Shown: positions 12,475 to 24,206 of the stretch, in pieces
How the letters are laid out: the number at the start of each line of letters is the position of its first letter
How positions within the stretch are numbered: the stretch's first letter is position 1
Notes under the pieces: model-generated
Seen by the model: only the letters and a program-made list of their open reading frames with translations
What the model was told of the DNA's origin: nothing
Database searches by the model: none
Position numbers and translations under genes: made by a program
Assembly (NCBI GenBank): GCA_024663395.1
Contig: JANFAH010000001.1
Coordinates: 5,828,001 to 5,892,000 of the forward strand
Direction of reading: 5' to 3'
From: Pisolithus tinctorius
Taxonomy: Eukaryota; Basidiomycota; Agaricomycetes; Boletales; Pisolithaceae
Length of the DNA stretch: 64,000 nucleotides

Positions 12475-13841
12475 TATAGATTACGGACATTGCTACGCAA
12501 ACTAGCGGACTTCGGATCGCCAATCAAACGATCCCGGCGATACCTGTGTATGATATGTTGTTAGTTATCGATCTGCGTCTTTCCATCATATTCGGTTAAT
12601 CTGAACTCGATTGGTACTGATTGGTTGGCGCTAAGCATAGCACGTTCCACGTGCAATAGCAAGAGTAGAAGGCTGGTCCAATTTCATACAGGAAGGTGAT
12701 TGGGGGGAGGAGCCTCATCAAAGGCATGGCGGGGGGACACAGCACGATGACGTCAAGATCATGGTCCATAACGTCTATAGAGAAATAGCATGCGGTTTTC
12801 ATAAGGAAATAGGGCGAGGGCTAGGGGATAGTAGATAAATACGGTACGTACAGCTACTAGGACATCCAGGAGTGATAAGGCAAAGGGAGTTGTGCGTCAC
12901 AACGGGTGGTGAAGCGTGGAGGTTTGCCAAGACACAGGCGTAGTGATGAGTCAAATCAAGAAGAGATGGGAAAACAGTATGGAGGATATGCGTTAAGAAC
13001 TTGGTGTACAGGACGAGAGGGCATGCATGACATGGGGAATATATCGTGAAAGAGGTTGCTAGGGATAGAAGCGGGTGAGATGAAGGGGTAAAACAGTTGG
13101 GGTCTAGATATGTATGTGTACACATGGACACGGTGGAAAAGATTGAAAGGGGAGAGATACCCGTAGAAGGATAGGGGATGACCGCGAGGGCACGTATATA
13201 TGCATCAACAGGGATCATTCCCAGCCAGAAGGGTAGGGAAATGATGTGGCGTGCGATAACTAGTGGCATATAGCTTTTGAGGCGCAACAGATCCAGGACC
13301 CCATCAAGCATCAACCCTAGTTACTGCGGATCAGCAATGGCGCGGGAATAGAAGGAATGGAGACACGAAGCAAGGCACGAGTGCGGTTCTGTGGATATGC
13401 GCAGTAATGAAGTGCAGGTCAAAACAAGGAACCGTGGAGCGTATATCGAACCAAGTCACAAAACAAACCTAGCTCGGCGGAGGGAAAAATAAATGCCGGG
13501 CCACTGCAGCTAACATCAACCCTGTTGCTGTTTTTTTTTTTTTTTCGCCAAACACCATAACACAATGCATTCTGCGTGACACCTCCAACATCGAGACTGC
13601 AAAGCTCGGTGGTTGGCCCAGTAAGAAGCCTGACGAAGCCAAACATCGATGCATACACAATGAGGGATTTCTGCCCTCTATATCGCCCGGTGGCATAACA
13701 CTCGACCGCAGCGCCATTGCCCACTGCAATCCAGCGGGAGACTCCACTACCACATGTCCAAAAGTCCCAACAACGATATCATGGAGTACTCACCATCACC
13801 AGGAAACACACCCAGCAACGCCTGCATCCGCTAACAGCTCG
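12475..13841. other. Convergent intergenic region with strong purine bias on the plus strand
   Basis: About 1.4 kb between the ends of two convergent genes. From about 12700 the plus strand is purine-rich, so transcripts of the G-alpha strand would be pyrimidine-rich. A run of 15 T lies at 13531-13545. A minus-strand open frame of about 170 codons (12799-13311) has skewed composition and no recognisable domain; I do not call it a gene. Confidence 0.5.
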
Positions 13842-16525
13842 CTACAACAAACGTGACTGCTTCAAGTGTCTCCGCACGACCATATCTCTCACTAGCGATG
13901 TTGGTAACTCAGTTCAGTTCCGGAGAAGAAGAAAATGTCGAATGTGGGAAGAGGATAAATACTCACCACTCGCGAGTATCCCAGCCGTAGTAGTAGTGTC
14001 CTAATTGCAGACAACCACAGTGGAGGGGTGAGTTAACCAAGGAGGGATTTTAAGGAGTGCAAGTTTGTAGAGCGAATGTCGCGGTCGGGCCATGACGGAG
14101 CATGCACAAGAGGTGTGACATCCCGCGGAGGTACCCAATACAGCGGGGGGAAAAACAACCGGCGTAACAGGCAGAGGCGGGATGACAAGATAGGCATGGA
14201 AACAATGATGAAACCGAAATGGTAGGAACGAGGGTATCAAGAAGCAAGGCAACAAACAGAAACCACCGCGAGATAGGATTTAACAGAACCAAGACAAAGG
14301 AACGAGGCACCGCATAAACGCAGCCGCGAACACAACGTAGGACGCCGAGGTGCCACGAGTGCATGCAAGCAGCACGGGTTTAAATTAAGCGCATGGACCA
14401 CGAAGCCGATACAAGGGTGGGGAGGGACAGATGAGAACTTCGAACCATTCAAAGACGGGAAGACAACGTACAGTGACACTCGTGCAGAATCCATAAAACT
14501 TGCGCGGGAGGGGTGAATACTCCCGATGAATCGCACTAAACTTGGTCCTGAAATCTGTCCCAAAAAAGTCCGTTCAGTGTGTATGCAAATGGCAATTATT
14601 TTTTAAAAACTTTTGAGGGGAAGAAGAGCCAAAACGCACATTTGCAAGCTGTTTCCACATCGTTCCCCCTATCGCCATAACTCCTCACATACTTGGCGAG
14701 CCTGATTCCCGACTTGAGCTTGGCTTCTAAGATGTCGCATTTGTTCAGGAATAGGACCAAATCAACGTTAGCAAGGAGCTTATTAGAACAGATGGCTTTC
14801 CAAAGCAGGACTGAATCTTCCTGGTAAGACGAATTCCAATTCGTCCACATTGCATGTGTGCATGGTATGAAAAGGGGTGAGAGCAACGGTAAGGCACAAG
14901 GAACAGACCGGAGAAAAGCGGCCACGTACGAGTCTATTCACGGTTCGATCTTCGGTTAACACCTGGTCAAAAGCGGATATGGGTGCGAGGAAGATAATTG
15001 CGTCGACTGTAAGATATCGGTTATCCAAACTGGTGCCTTGTGTTATCATGCAAGAGTGACGAACCATCGTCGAAGAATGGGACCCACGTCGCTACACATC
15101 ACGGTAAAGGTTCAGCGGAGACAAGAAGAAAGAAACAAGCACGCGTACCTCTCTATGAGAGAACGACGGAATCAATGAGTGAAAATGAGGTAAACCGAAC
15201 GGAATGAGATGCCCACCTGCGACCTCGAACCACCCACATCAACTATCCTCCACTCCGTGCCTTGTTCTCGCCCGGCAGCGGCTTCCATCTGGCACCTGTA
15301 CTCGGAAACGCCTACAGTTTTGAGTCGGGCGCGAAGGACATCGTCTGTGCAAGGGTTATATGGAAACCACGATAAGGGAGGCATCAGGGGACCGCATGTA
15401 GCACAAACGAGAGGAGAATCACCATCTGACGGAATGTAGTTTAGCGCGGTCACCCGCTGCAGGTCGTTCAAGAAGCTGTTGCGAGGTGCGTTCATGTGTC
15501 GCCAAAAATCATCGGACTTCACGTGCGAGAGATACTTACAATCCCGGTGCCTCTTCCAACCTGATCTTCCTTTTGGTCAGTAGCTGCCGTACAAACCGAT
15601 TGTTCCAAAGGGATATGATGTCTCCACAGCACGCATGGAGGACCTGCTGGGCTTCGTCACGTGTCACGCCCGTGGAGCTGGCATCGTCTATAGAGTTTGG
15701 GCGAACACTCGTAGGACAAGGAAATGATTTAGCGAGGACGCCTTTCCAGGAAGTTGCGCCTGGGCGAACAAAGATTTCTTGAGAATGATGCCAACGTTGG
15801 TCTGGACGGTGATGATAAGCTGGGTAGTGGTAAGGGGAGACGAGGGTACCGCCTGCAGACGAAGCAGTCATTGGCGCCCAGGAGTCGTCCTGGCTTGGAG
15901 GGATGAGTTTGGCAATTAGGACTGCTTCTACATGGTGGAGGGGAGACAAGCGCATCTTGAGGACTTCGATGTCGTGCGGGACGTATATGGTGTCATCATC
16001 TGAGTCCTCCGCGGGGCTCTGAATGTCGTTTGACGGAGGTGATGGTGGAGGTCGTACGGTGGAGACGGCGTCTAGGATAGTCCGTACAGAACGGACGACG
16101 TTGAGTTGGATGACGCTCCTCCAAAGGATGCGCTCTGCACGAAATGCGGAGGGAATGTACAGACGCTGGAAATCTAGGGGAAAGGTCGGTAAGATGTGGA
16201 GGGTGAGCATAAGAGAGAGACGTACGACGTAGGGTCGTAGATTTGCCTGCGTAATTGTAATTAGCATGGCCCGCGAGCGTTGGCGGCTGGGCGGAGGAGA
16301 AACGAACGACGCACCGGATTCCGACTGGCCTAGAAGGAGGAGTCTGACGACTGATTTTTTCTTTTGCTCTATACGTTCGGCCTTGATGGACTCGTCGATT
16401 GCCTGGCTGCGTCGCCTCGCCTCTGCTTCTTGTGCGAGTCTGATGACACGATCCTCTTCTGTCTCGCCCTGGGGTGGACGGAGCAGCTCGTCGAGTGGGT
16501 CGGGGTCGTGCGAGTGTTTGGGCAT
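13842..16525 (-). CDS. Divergent long G-alpha subunit of a heterotrimeric G protein
   Basis: GTP-binding signalling subunit of the basidiomycete-expanded G-alpha type. The start at 16525 is the first in-frame ATG: MPKHSHDPDPLDELL. It lacks the MGxxxS myristoylation signal. A charged helix (EARRRSQAIDESIKAERIEQ) leads to P-loop GQSESGKSTTL, split by an intron. The helical domain carries an acidic/Pro insertion (PPPSPPSNDIQSPAEDSDDD). Switch I is LRARLKTVGVSEY. Switch II reads DVGGSRSQ-RATWVPFFDD, with Ser where Gln is canonical. Then come AIIFLAPISAFDQV, LNKCD, FRTKFSAIHREYSP, FYGFCTSVT-DTTTTAGIL and the tail VRDMVVRRHLKQSRLL. About a dozen exons include a predicted 4-nt micro-exon (15149-15152). 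The last-but-two intron is unusually long (14001-14471). It is divergent from aspartokinase. Confidence 0.9.
14001..14471 (-). other. Unusually long (471 nt) intron in the G-alpha gene
   Basis: The donor gtacgt follows FYGFCTSVT and the acceptor attag precedes DTTTTAGIL; both ends join conserved G-alpha residues in frame. Nearly all other introns in this window are 50-90 nt. The intron is pyrimidine-rich in the sense direction. I see no domain or RNA gene in it. Confidence 0.7.
15149..15152 (-). other. Predicted 4-nt micro-exon (AGAG) in switch II of the G-alpha gene
   Basis: The exon ending in VGGSRSQ closes at phase 0 (15217), and the exon coding TWVPFFDD opens at 15091 needing phase 1. 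Treating 15149-15152 as an exon flanked by AG and GT gives introns of 64 and 57 nt, both typical here. It also restores the frame and yields S-Q-R-A-T-W, aligned to the canonical S-E-R-R-K-W. Skipping it leaves a 125-nt intron and a broken frame. Confidence 0.65.
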
Positions 16526-16789
16526 CTCCTCGTCCTCGTCCTCGTCGTCAGTGCGTAGCAGTAAGTGGTCGCAGTGTGTGGGAGGATGTCCAGGCACGCA
16601 GAGGGCACACACGCACACCGAGATTGACGCCCACCACGGCCGCCTTTATTAGTTCACTGATGTCATTTCGGAACTAATCGTTTGTTATCGTCGCCGTCGT
16701 CGCCGAGTCAGCGTCCCTGGTGTCAGGGGGTCCATTTCAAACCCCATTTTTATCTTTTTAAATTTTTATTTTGTTAAAAAGTGAATACC
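16526..16789. promoter_or_regulatory. Divergent promoter between G-alpha and aspartokinase genes
   Basis: A 264-base bidirectional spacer. It holds GTC/GCC-rich trinucleotide tracts, an AT-rich stretch just before the aspartokinase ATG, and a GAGTCA (TGACTC) core at 16705-16710, 85 bases upstream of that ATG. TGACTC is the core of Gcn4/Cpc1 general amino-acid control sites. A 6-mer is common by chance, so this is only suggestive. Confidence 0.4.
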
Positions 16790-19149
16790 ATGTCCTCGTC
16801 GTCCTCGTCGTCCTCGGGATCAACGCCGCCCCCGACGACGCCCCCAGGCCTGCACCAGAACACGGTCAATCCAGATGCACCGTGGCTCGTCCAGAAATTC
16901 GGAGGAACGAGCATCGGGAAATTTGCAATCGACATTGCAAAAGATATCATTCCGTAGGTGTAGACACTCCACTCTTATGACCCACGCTCACCTGGGATCG
17001 TCGTCACACAGGAACTATATCGACCAGTACCAAGTCGCCGTCGTCTGCTCTGCCCGTTCTGGCTCCACTAAAGCACTTGGAACCACTAACCTCCTGCTCC
17101 GTGCAGCATCCCAAGTCCGCCAGCGTCAGGCCTGCAAATCAGCCTCTGGAACACAGACACCCATCTCTAATGGCTTATTTCGGCGATCCGGAAGTCGATC
17201 CGACTCCCCCCCATTTGGTCTCGCCATCACACCGATAACCGCCTCTTCCACTAAGGAAAACAATCGAGGTAGTAGTAACACACCGCCAGCGCCCGAATTC
17301 GCTGCAACCGTCGACCTCATTAGATCCGAACACCTCGCAGCAGCTCGTGCCAATGTTAAAGACCCCGATCTCCTCCAGGAATTAGAAGACGAGATCGACC
17401 GCGACTGCGACTGGCTAAACAGTTACCTCCTCGCCACGCAGGTATGTACCAGCCGCATCACCAACCTCGATAGTAGTCCCATCCTCAAGTCGATGGACAG
17501 CTCATCAATGAAATATCGCTGCGTTCAAGGGACAACATCGTCGGCTTCGGCGAACGCCTCGCCTGTAAACTCATGACCGCCATCTTACGTGATCAGGCAC
17601 GTAAACGCCACCACTAACTATACTTCGGTAGTCTCACAACTGCGCTTCAGGGCGTCGATGCCGAATACGTCTCCCTCGAGGACATCGTACCCATTTCCGA
17701 CATCGACGCTTTTGATCCCGTGTCAACCGAAGGTGCACTTGGCCAGGCCTTTTACGATGGTGTATCCCATGCAGTCGCGCAGCGTATCCGCGAATGTGCA
17801 CCCCGGGTGCCTGTTGTCACCGGTATGTGTCTTTCCTCCACTATACATCCTTGTGTCCCTTCAAACCGGTGATCTTGTCCCGCCAGGCTTTTTCGGCCCA
17901 GTTCCTGGCTCCCTCCTCCGCCAAATTGGTCGCGGGTACACCGACCTTCTCTCCTCTTTACTTGCCGCCGGTCTTGATGCGTGTGAATTGCAGATATGGA
18001 AAGAAGTCGACGGAATATTCACCGCTGATCCTCGAAAGGTACCCACTGCACGGCTGCTTCCGGTCATCTCCCCAGACGAGGCAGCAGAGCTGACCTATTA
18101 TGGGAGTGAGGTTGTTCATCCATTTACTATGGAGCAGGTTCGGTTGTTTTCGACTCAGCAGAATGCGAGAGGCATTGATGGGACGACCTGATAGGTTCTC
18201 CGTAAAAATATTCCTATCCGCATCAAAAATGTCGAGAACCCATCGGGCCACGGAACAGTAATTCAGCCTGAGCCAGAAGGTGTCGAGGACCTTACAGCGA
18301 AACCTATCAACCTAACCTCTCTTCCGTCCTTTTCATCGCTGTCCTCCGCATCTTCACCGTGCATCTCCTCTACTTTTCAAACCTACCCGTACTACGGAAG
18401 CAGGCGTCTTCCATCTGCTGTAACGATTAAAGATCACATTATCATCTTAAACGTGAACTCTAACCGTACACGCGTCTCACATGGGTTCCTGGCAAAAATA
18501 TTCGGTGTATTGGACAGTTTTGGCGTAGTCGTGGATTTGGTCAGTACGAGCGAGGTCCACATCAGCATGGCAATCGAGGATATCTCAGAAGGTGCTTGCG
18601 GAGGCGCTGATACCACAGAAAATGGAGCCACAGGGTGCGGAAAGAGGGTTCTCGACAAGGTCGTTGCAGAGTTGGGGAAATGCGGTACTGTATGCGACCG
18701 TTTTCTTAACTTTGCTCGTTGTACGAGCTAACCGATGTTTTCTTTGTACCAGGTTACCGTCCACCCTCAGATGTGTATTCTCTCCCTCGTTGGTAAACAC
18801 ATGCACAACATGATCGGTATTGCTGGTCGGATGTTTACCACACTTGCACAAGGCAGTGTCAACATCGAAATGATATCGCAAGGAGCGAGCGAGATTAACA
18901 TTTCGTGTGTCATCCAAGCCAGGGATGCTGTCAAGGCATTAAACTTGATACATCAAAGTTGTTTGGGAATCGGGGTAAACGGGGTCGGGGCTGAGGTGGG
19001 GGGCGGCGGTCTCGGAGTGCTGACAGGAGTGGGCACGGGAGGAGTGCGAGGAATTGATGGAAAAGGTGGGAGAGGTTCGTGTAGTTATTCCCTTCTTGGC
19101 CCTGGACTAAACTGTTACCCCCTCCCTAGTGGGACCTTGGCTCTTCTAA
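16790..19149 (+). CDS. HOM3: Aspartokinase (aspartate kinase, first step of Thr/Met/Ile synthesis)
   Basis: Phosphorylates L-aspartate at the start of the threonine-methionine-isoleucine branch in fungi. The start MSSSSSSSSSGS is a serine tract followed by Pro/Thr, then the kinase signature VQKFGGTSIGKFA. Further blocks: VAVVCSARSGSTKALGTTNL, VVTGFFGPVPGSLLRQIGRG, YTDLLSSLLAAGLDACELQI, WKEVDGIFTADPRKV, ISPDEAAELTYYGSEVVHPF and NIPIRIKNV. Two ACT domains follow, starting at HIIILNVNSNRTRVSHGFL and at VTVHPQMCILSLVGKHM with GSVNIEMISQGASEINISCV, the feedback site for threonine. The C-terminus is the family's GPWLF, reached by a last intron (stop at 19147-19149). A Gly/Val-rich linker (GVGAEVGGGGLGVLTGVGTG) inserted before PWLF is unusual. 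Confidence 0.95.
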
Positions 19150-19541
19150 GTTTTCTGGTCATCCTTGTGGGAGACTCTGATACGCTGCCCTCCACTTCGC
19201 TATATGGCAACCTCACCCGAAAGCTTGTCCCCGTCGCATGCACCGTTGCGGTTCGGAGATACAGTCGCCTACCACAAATTCGGTAATCGAAAAAACCAAA
19301 AGAAAAGGAACCGTCACATTGCGGTCTGCCACCCATTGCCACGATACCATACTAGAGCACCCCGTGTTTCGTATGCAGGTCGTGTGCTGTTTGAAATTAT
19401 GTCCCTTTGCATCTACGTGCTGTGTTGTAGCTTAGGCTGTAGAAAGACATTTCGACATTTGTATGCTTTGTATGCTGAGTTGGCCTGCTGTACAACATAA
19501 GAAAAATGTACAAGGAAATATAGTACTTCGACTACAACTAG
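19150..19541. other. Convergent spacer between aspartokinase and F-box gene
   Basis: About 390 bases where two genes end towards each other. It should hold both 3' UTRs. No gene is seen. Confidence 0.6.
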
Positions 19542-21205
19542 TCACGACACAGACCTTCTCGCAATCGTCCATACTTCTAGCTCGACATTCCGTGCGGTAT
19601 TTATAGTCTTCACACATAACATTCCGCGATACCCATCAAATGCCATGGCCGAGTGCCTGATAAGGCCTGTGCGCCAAGTCAACTCTTCCGACTTGTGCCA
19701 TCGAAGGGTGCCATCATCTTCTGCATCGATAGAGAATAGCACGATGCGGCCAGAGGGCGTGTTGTAGACTCCCCTCCCGCACTCATCTGGTCCCATCTCC
19801 AGCCATATCCCATCTCTACCAGGTATGATCCCAAAATCGGTGCATTCGTAGTTAATGGGACCGATGGAACCTTGGTCAGAAATCACGGGATGTAGGGTGA
19901 GTCGTAATGCCATCAGTCCTGCATCAGCAGCGCGGCAATTAGTAACTTTCTTCCCCACTAGGGTGATCCGAGTGGTTCCGGATTCTTTGCATGTGTCATC
20001 GTACATGACGCGAATGTTTGCTAGGACGAGGCTGTCGACCACTACGGAATGTGATATCTGCAAAACCGACTCGTTGCCATTGCAATTATTCTGAGTGACG
20101 ACAGGAGTAGTTGGGCATGCGAAAATGACAGTTTCAAGCGTGCGGTGCGGTTTCGCGAAAGTGTAGAAAATCAGGACGTAGGACTTGGTCATAATATATT
20201 CCGCGTGGTAAAAGCTGGGATACTGTATTATGGACGAGAAAAAAAGTGAGAGAGAATGAGCCATAGAGCATCTTGAAAAAAAGGGGTGTCCCCTTACCTG
20301 GCGATACTCAGCAGGTATAAGCGGAAGTTTGCAAGGTCGTAGATCTTTGAAGTCGTAAACCGTCGGTTGTACATGTGCATAATTGGTTTTGGGTTTCAAA
20401 ATCATGAGACGGGATCCGATCACGACATCTGCGATGCCCGGGTAGTTCTGGGGCAAGTCGTAGTGCATCAGTGGTTCCACGAAGGGGCCCACTTCGGATG
20501 CAGACACTTTGTTGATGTTTCTGTCATTTCGGATTGGCACCAAGCATTCATAGAGAAAGAAAAGCCAGGCCTACGCACACTCTTCGCACCGCCTTCCCCA
20601 GTTGAGTCTCGGTGATGAGGAATGTAAGGGAATCACCGTGAATATTGGTTGCGGTCACACAGCGGAAAAAAACGGCCATGAGATGGGGACGGTAGAACAG
20701 GATGGGCTGCGGTTTTGGTTTGTCGAGCAGGTCATAATAGTAGCCAACCGAGGAATTCGCCGCTATCAGCCATCTTCCTGCAAGAAGATGACAGTACTCG
20801 GGTGGGTCGATAAGTGGGACTGTGGATATCTTCTTAAACTCTGGCTTCCCGGTTGGAGGCCAGTTCTGTTCGACGGTAGCGCTCGAAATCAAGATCCGGC
20901 GCAAACAGTCTGCAGGATGATTGGCGATGAGCGGCCCGGGCGGTCTGACGATCTTGGTTGTGCGATATAATACTTTCCACAGATGCTCGTCTTTTAGTAG
21001 CAGCCAGAACACCCTACAGACCTAATAAGTGTGTGCGTCAGTCTAGGAAACGCCCAAAGATCGTTGCATGAGAAAGCAGCGAAATGCTTACCTGCGACAA
21101 TGACACTAGGTCAAGAAGAGGCAGGAAAGTACAGATCATGAGAAGAATTTCTTGGGGCATGCATTGTATGCCGGTCCTTCTTGCGTGCTGCATTCTGGTC
21201 ATCAT
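19542..21205 (-). CDS. F-box protein, Agaricomycete expanded family
   Basis: Putative substrate receptor of an SCF ubiquitin ligase. The N-terminus holds an F-box: CMPQEILLMICTFLPLLDLV followed by SLSQVCRVFWLLLKDEHLWK, joined across an intron. The middle and C-terminal parts (GRWLIAANSSVGYYYDL, ETQLGKAVRR, DGIWLEMGPDECGRGVYN, SGRIVLFSIDAEDDG, RTGLIRHSAMAFDGYRGM) resemble the propeller-like region of many Agaricomycete F-box proteins and name no substrate. At least three introns are needed, one after AEYRQ. The start at 21205 is the first in-frame ATG upstream of the F-box; an extra 5' exon is possible. The stop follows TIARRSVS. Confidence 0.8.
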
Positions 21206-22046
21206 GAAATGTTCTAAAGGAGCCGAAGACACTGTTATGAAGCATGTCGGTAGTCCGTGGCTCAGGTTTTGAATGTCGTTGACCCACCGGTTGGAGGTTG
21301 GACCAGCCGTGGCAGAGCACGCCGTGGCTAAGGAAATGGTAGCGACCGCCAGAGCTTGGTAACGAAGGAAGAAGACTAGGCGCGCTGGTCAGTCCTGCAA
21401 CGTTGGGGTGCTGCTTGAGTGCTGTTTACCAGCCAGTGGCGTGCGTTGATTCACACACTGCAGCACCGCTAAGCCAAGCGCACACCTACAGCTGGCAGGC
21501 ACACCACCAAACGCCTCGTAGCGCTGTGGAGGACTCCTTCTGAACACCCTCGAGTTACGGAGACTACAGGCTTGGAGACGTGCAGGAACTGGTACAGGGC
21601 GAGGAGGCTCGCCTGTACAGCGAGTAGATATCAGTAAATGCGATCCAATTTATCATGTTGGCGCAATCCACAGCATGTTCTCCTGACCCGAACAGCGCGT
21701 GAACTTCCTTTTGTTCGATCAACGGCCAATGGCCTCGAGGTTATGAAAATGCTGGCATATGCTGTAGTATTACCCCATCGTTTCATCGATCACGTCGAAC
21801 ATAGTAGAGATCCAATATAAATATACTAGGATGTCAGCGAGCAAAGATATTCTCCGAAAGCGTATGGACACCGAAAGCCGTAGAACAAAGAGCGTATGTA
21901 GTATGTGGTAATTATATTTGTAGGAAGCAAAGGCTACATATAAAAGACAAGTCACTGGTGAAACACGGAGAGGAGCGGGGAACAGCACCGTTCTTCTTTC
22001 ATCTCTTCTTTCGCCTTCTAAAAGTCCTCACACAGCTTTTGACCCT
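21206..22046. other. Intergenic stretch, no gene supported
   Basis: About 840 bases between the start of the F-box gene and the end of the bZIP gene, both on the minus strand. It contains the F-box promoter and the bZIP 3' UTR. No further gene is seen. Confidence 0.55.
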
Positions 22047-24175
22047 TCAATTCATCTTCTTCCCCAACGTAAGACTCCGCATCGACTCCTCAAGAATATC
22101 CGTCAGCATGCAAGTTTGTCCAGAAGCTTTCACCTTCTGCGCCGATGAAGAGGATGCCGATGCCGATGGAACAGGCGGTACGACATTTTGTGCAGGTTCA
22201 ACGTCCACCACCTTGACAACAGCTCGCCCCTCTAACACCTTGCGGACTTTCTCGGCATCCCACTGTTTACACATAGCCGCAGATGTAGGGGTAAGGTGTG
22301 ACGAAGGACTTATCGTCGAAGAACCCGAGAAGGCCTCCCAGAATGCATGCCCGAGTTTGCCCAGTAAGGTCTGGCTGGCTAGGGCCGCGATTGCAGCCTG
22401 CTCTTGCGTCGGGGCTGGCGCAGCCGAAGTCGACGACGACAAGGTTGGTGGGGAGGGTGGTGGTGTCGGATAAACTCCGGAACCGCTTCCAGTTGGCGCT
22501 TTGTGAGGTAACGTACCTGCCACTTTGGCAGGTGCCAACAAGAAGTGTGGCTGGAGCATGCTCGCGAATCCACCCGGTGCCAGTGGAGGGGATTGCGGAG
22601 GGGTGTAGATCTGTTGCGAATGCGAGTGGTGAGCCTGTGACATTTGTTGTTGGGCGGCCATCTTCCCCCAGAGCTGCATGCGGTACGCATCGAGCGTTTT
22701 GAGAGTGAAAGGGTTAGTGTCAGCAAATGCATCGAACGCGCCGACGTTGCCGATGCTGTTCAGATGGCTCAGTGCAGGATTGATGTTTGCCGACCCACTC
22801 TTCTCGACGAAATTGCGCTGTGGACTGGGATTGAGGCTGGGATTCATGTTCTCCTGCTGTGCCCGCGGTCGAATGGTTTCCTCATAGAAAATCGAGGGCT
22901 GCAGGATCGGGCTACTAGAGGCCAGCGACGCTTTCGAGGCCAATACGGCGAGGGGAGGCACGAATGTGGTATGCACCGGCGTGACTCCCATGCCGCCAAG
23001 CCCGCCCCAAAAGGCCCGATTGCTAAGGCGAGGAGAGGTAGGGAGATCCTTTTGAGTGTTAGGAGTGACAATTGATGGGCTGGAGCTGCTAGCACTCGTA
23101 TTGGAGGTGGAGGGAACGACGGATGATGCAGGGGAAGGAGGGAGTTCTGCAGGAGGAGGCAGATCTGGAAGGCTGCGTCCCTCGAGCAGACACTTCTTGA
23201 GGGCGTCAATTTCCTGACGCAGAGCAATATTCTCGGACTTGGAAGAGCCGAGTTCGGCGCGAATCGCGTCGATGAGACGATCGCGTTCAGCGATATCGCC
23301 TTCGAGGGTGGTAATATACTCTGTCGAAGATATAAGAGTGAGGAACGACCGCGCAACAGGTAAGATAGGGGAGGGAAAGCTAACCCTTGCGTCTAACGCG
23401 GAAGTTGCGAGCACTTATCTTATTGCGAAGCTGTCTTTTCTCTTTGCTAGACATTTTCTTGTACTCTTCGGGATTTGGACGCCAATCCTCTGGTTCGAGG
23501 ATCTTGAGCGGGGCCGGTTCTTTCTTGGATTTGTTCTCTTTGCTAGAGCCATTCTCCTTGTCGATGGAGACGGGGGATGCCTTTCTTATGCCGCCAGAGA
23601 GGACAGTGCCCTTGCGGGAAGTCTTTCCGCGAGAAGCAGATTTGCCAGAGGTTGAAGGAGGGTCGTCCTCCTTCTCTTCCTCTTCCTCTTGAAGGGCGTC
23701 GTGGTGTTCCTCTTCGTCGAAATCAGACAAAGCCTTCGAGGTGGCGGGGGTCCCAACTAACTGGGGATCGATACCGAAGCTGGGTTGAGGGGAAAGAGCG
23801 TAGCTGGAGGGGGAGTCTCTTGAAGAGGAAGCTTCCGGAGAGGAGCTTGTGCCAATGCCGATGCCAGAACCGCCTGCTGCGGTCATACCGGCGAGGAAGT
23901 CGTATGGGGAGACGGGGGGAGGCATGTGTGGCGCCTTTGGGAAGTCGTCTTCCAGGAAGAAGCTAAAGAAGGCGTCATCAGCGGTAGCGGGCTGTGGAAT
24001 TGTGGCCGAGGAGAAGATGGGTGGGGGAGTGAGAGGCATGTTTTGGAAGGAGAACGGAGAGCGGGGAGAGGCAGACGACTGCGAGCCAGAAGCGCCGAGG
24101 GCGGGCTGGGAGATGAGCGCGTCGAGGTTAATGAAATCATCCAGAGAGGATACAGAATCGAAGGAGAACATCTGT

Positions 24176-24206
<31 letters not shown>

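Noticed and set aside
12799..13311. Minus-strand open frame of about 170 codons downstream of the G-alpha gene
   Set aside because: Composition reflects the local pyrimidine bias, no domain is seen, and it lies where a 3' UTR is expected.
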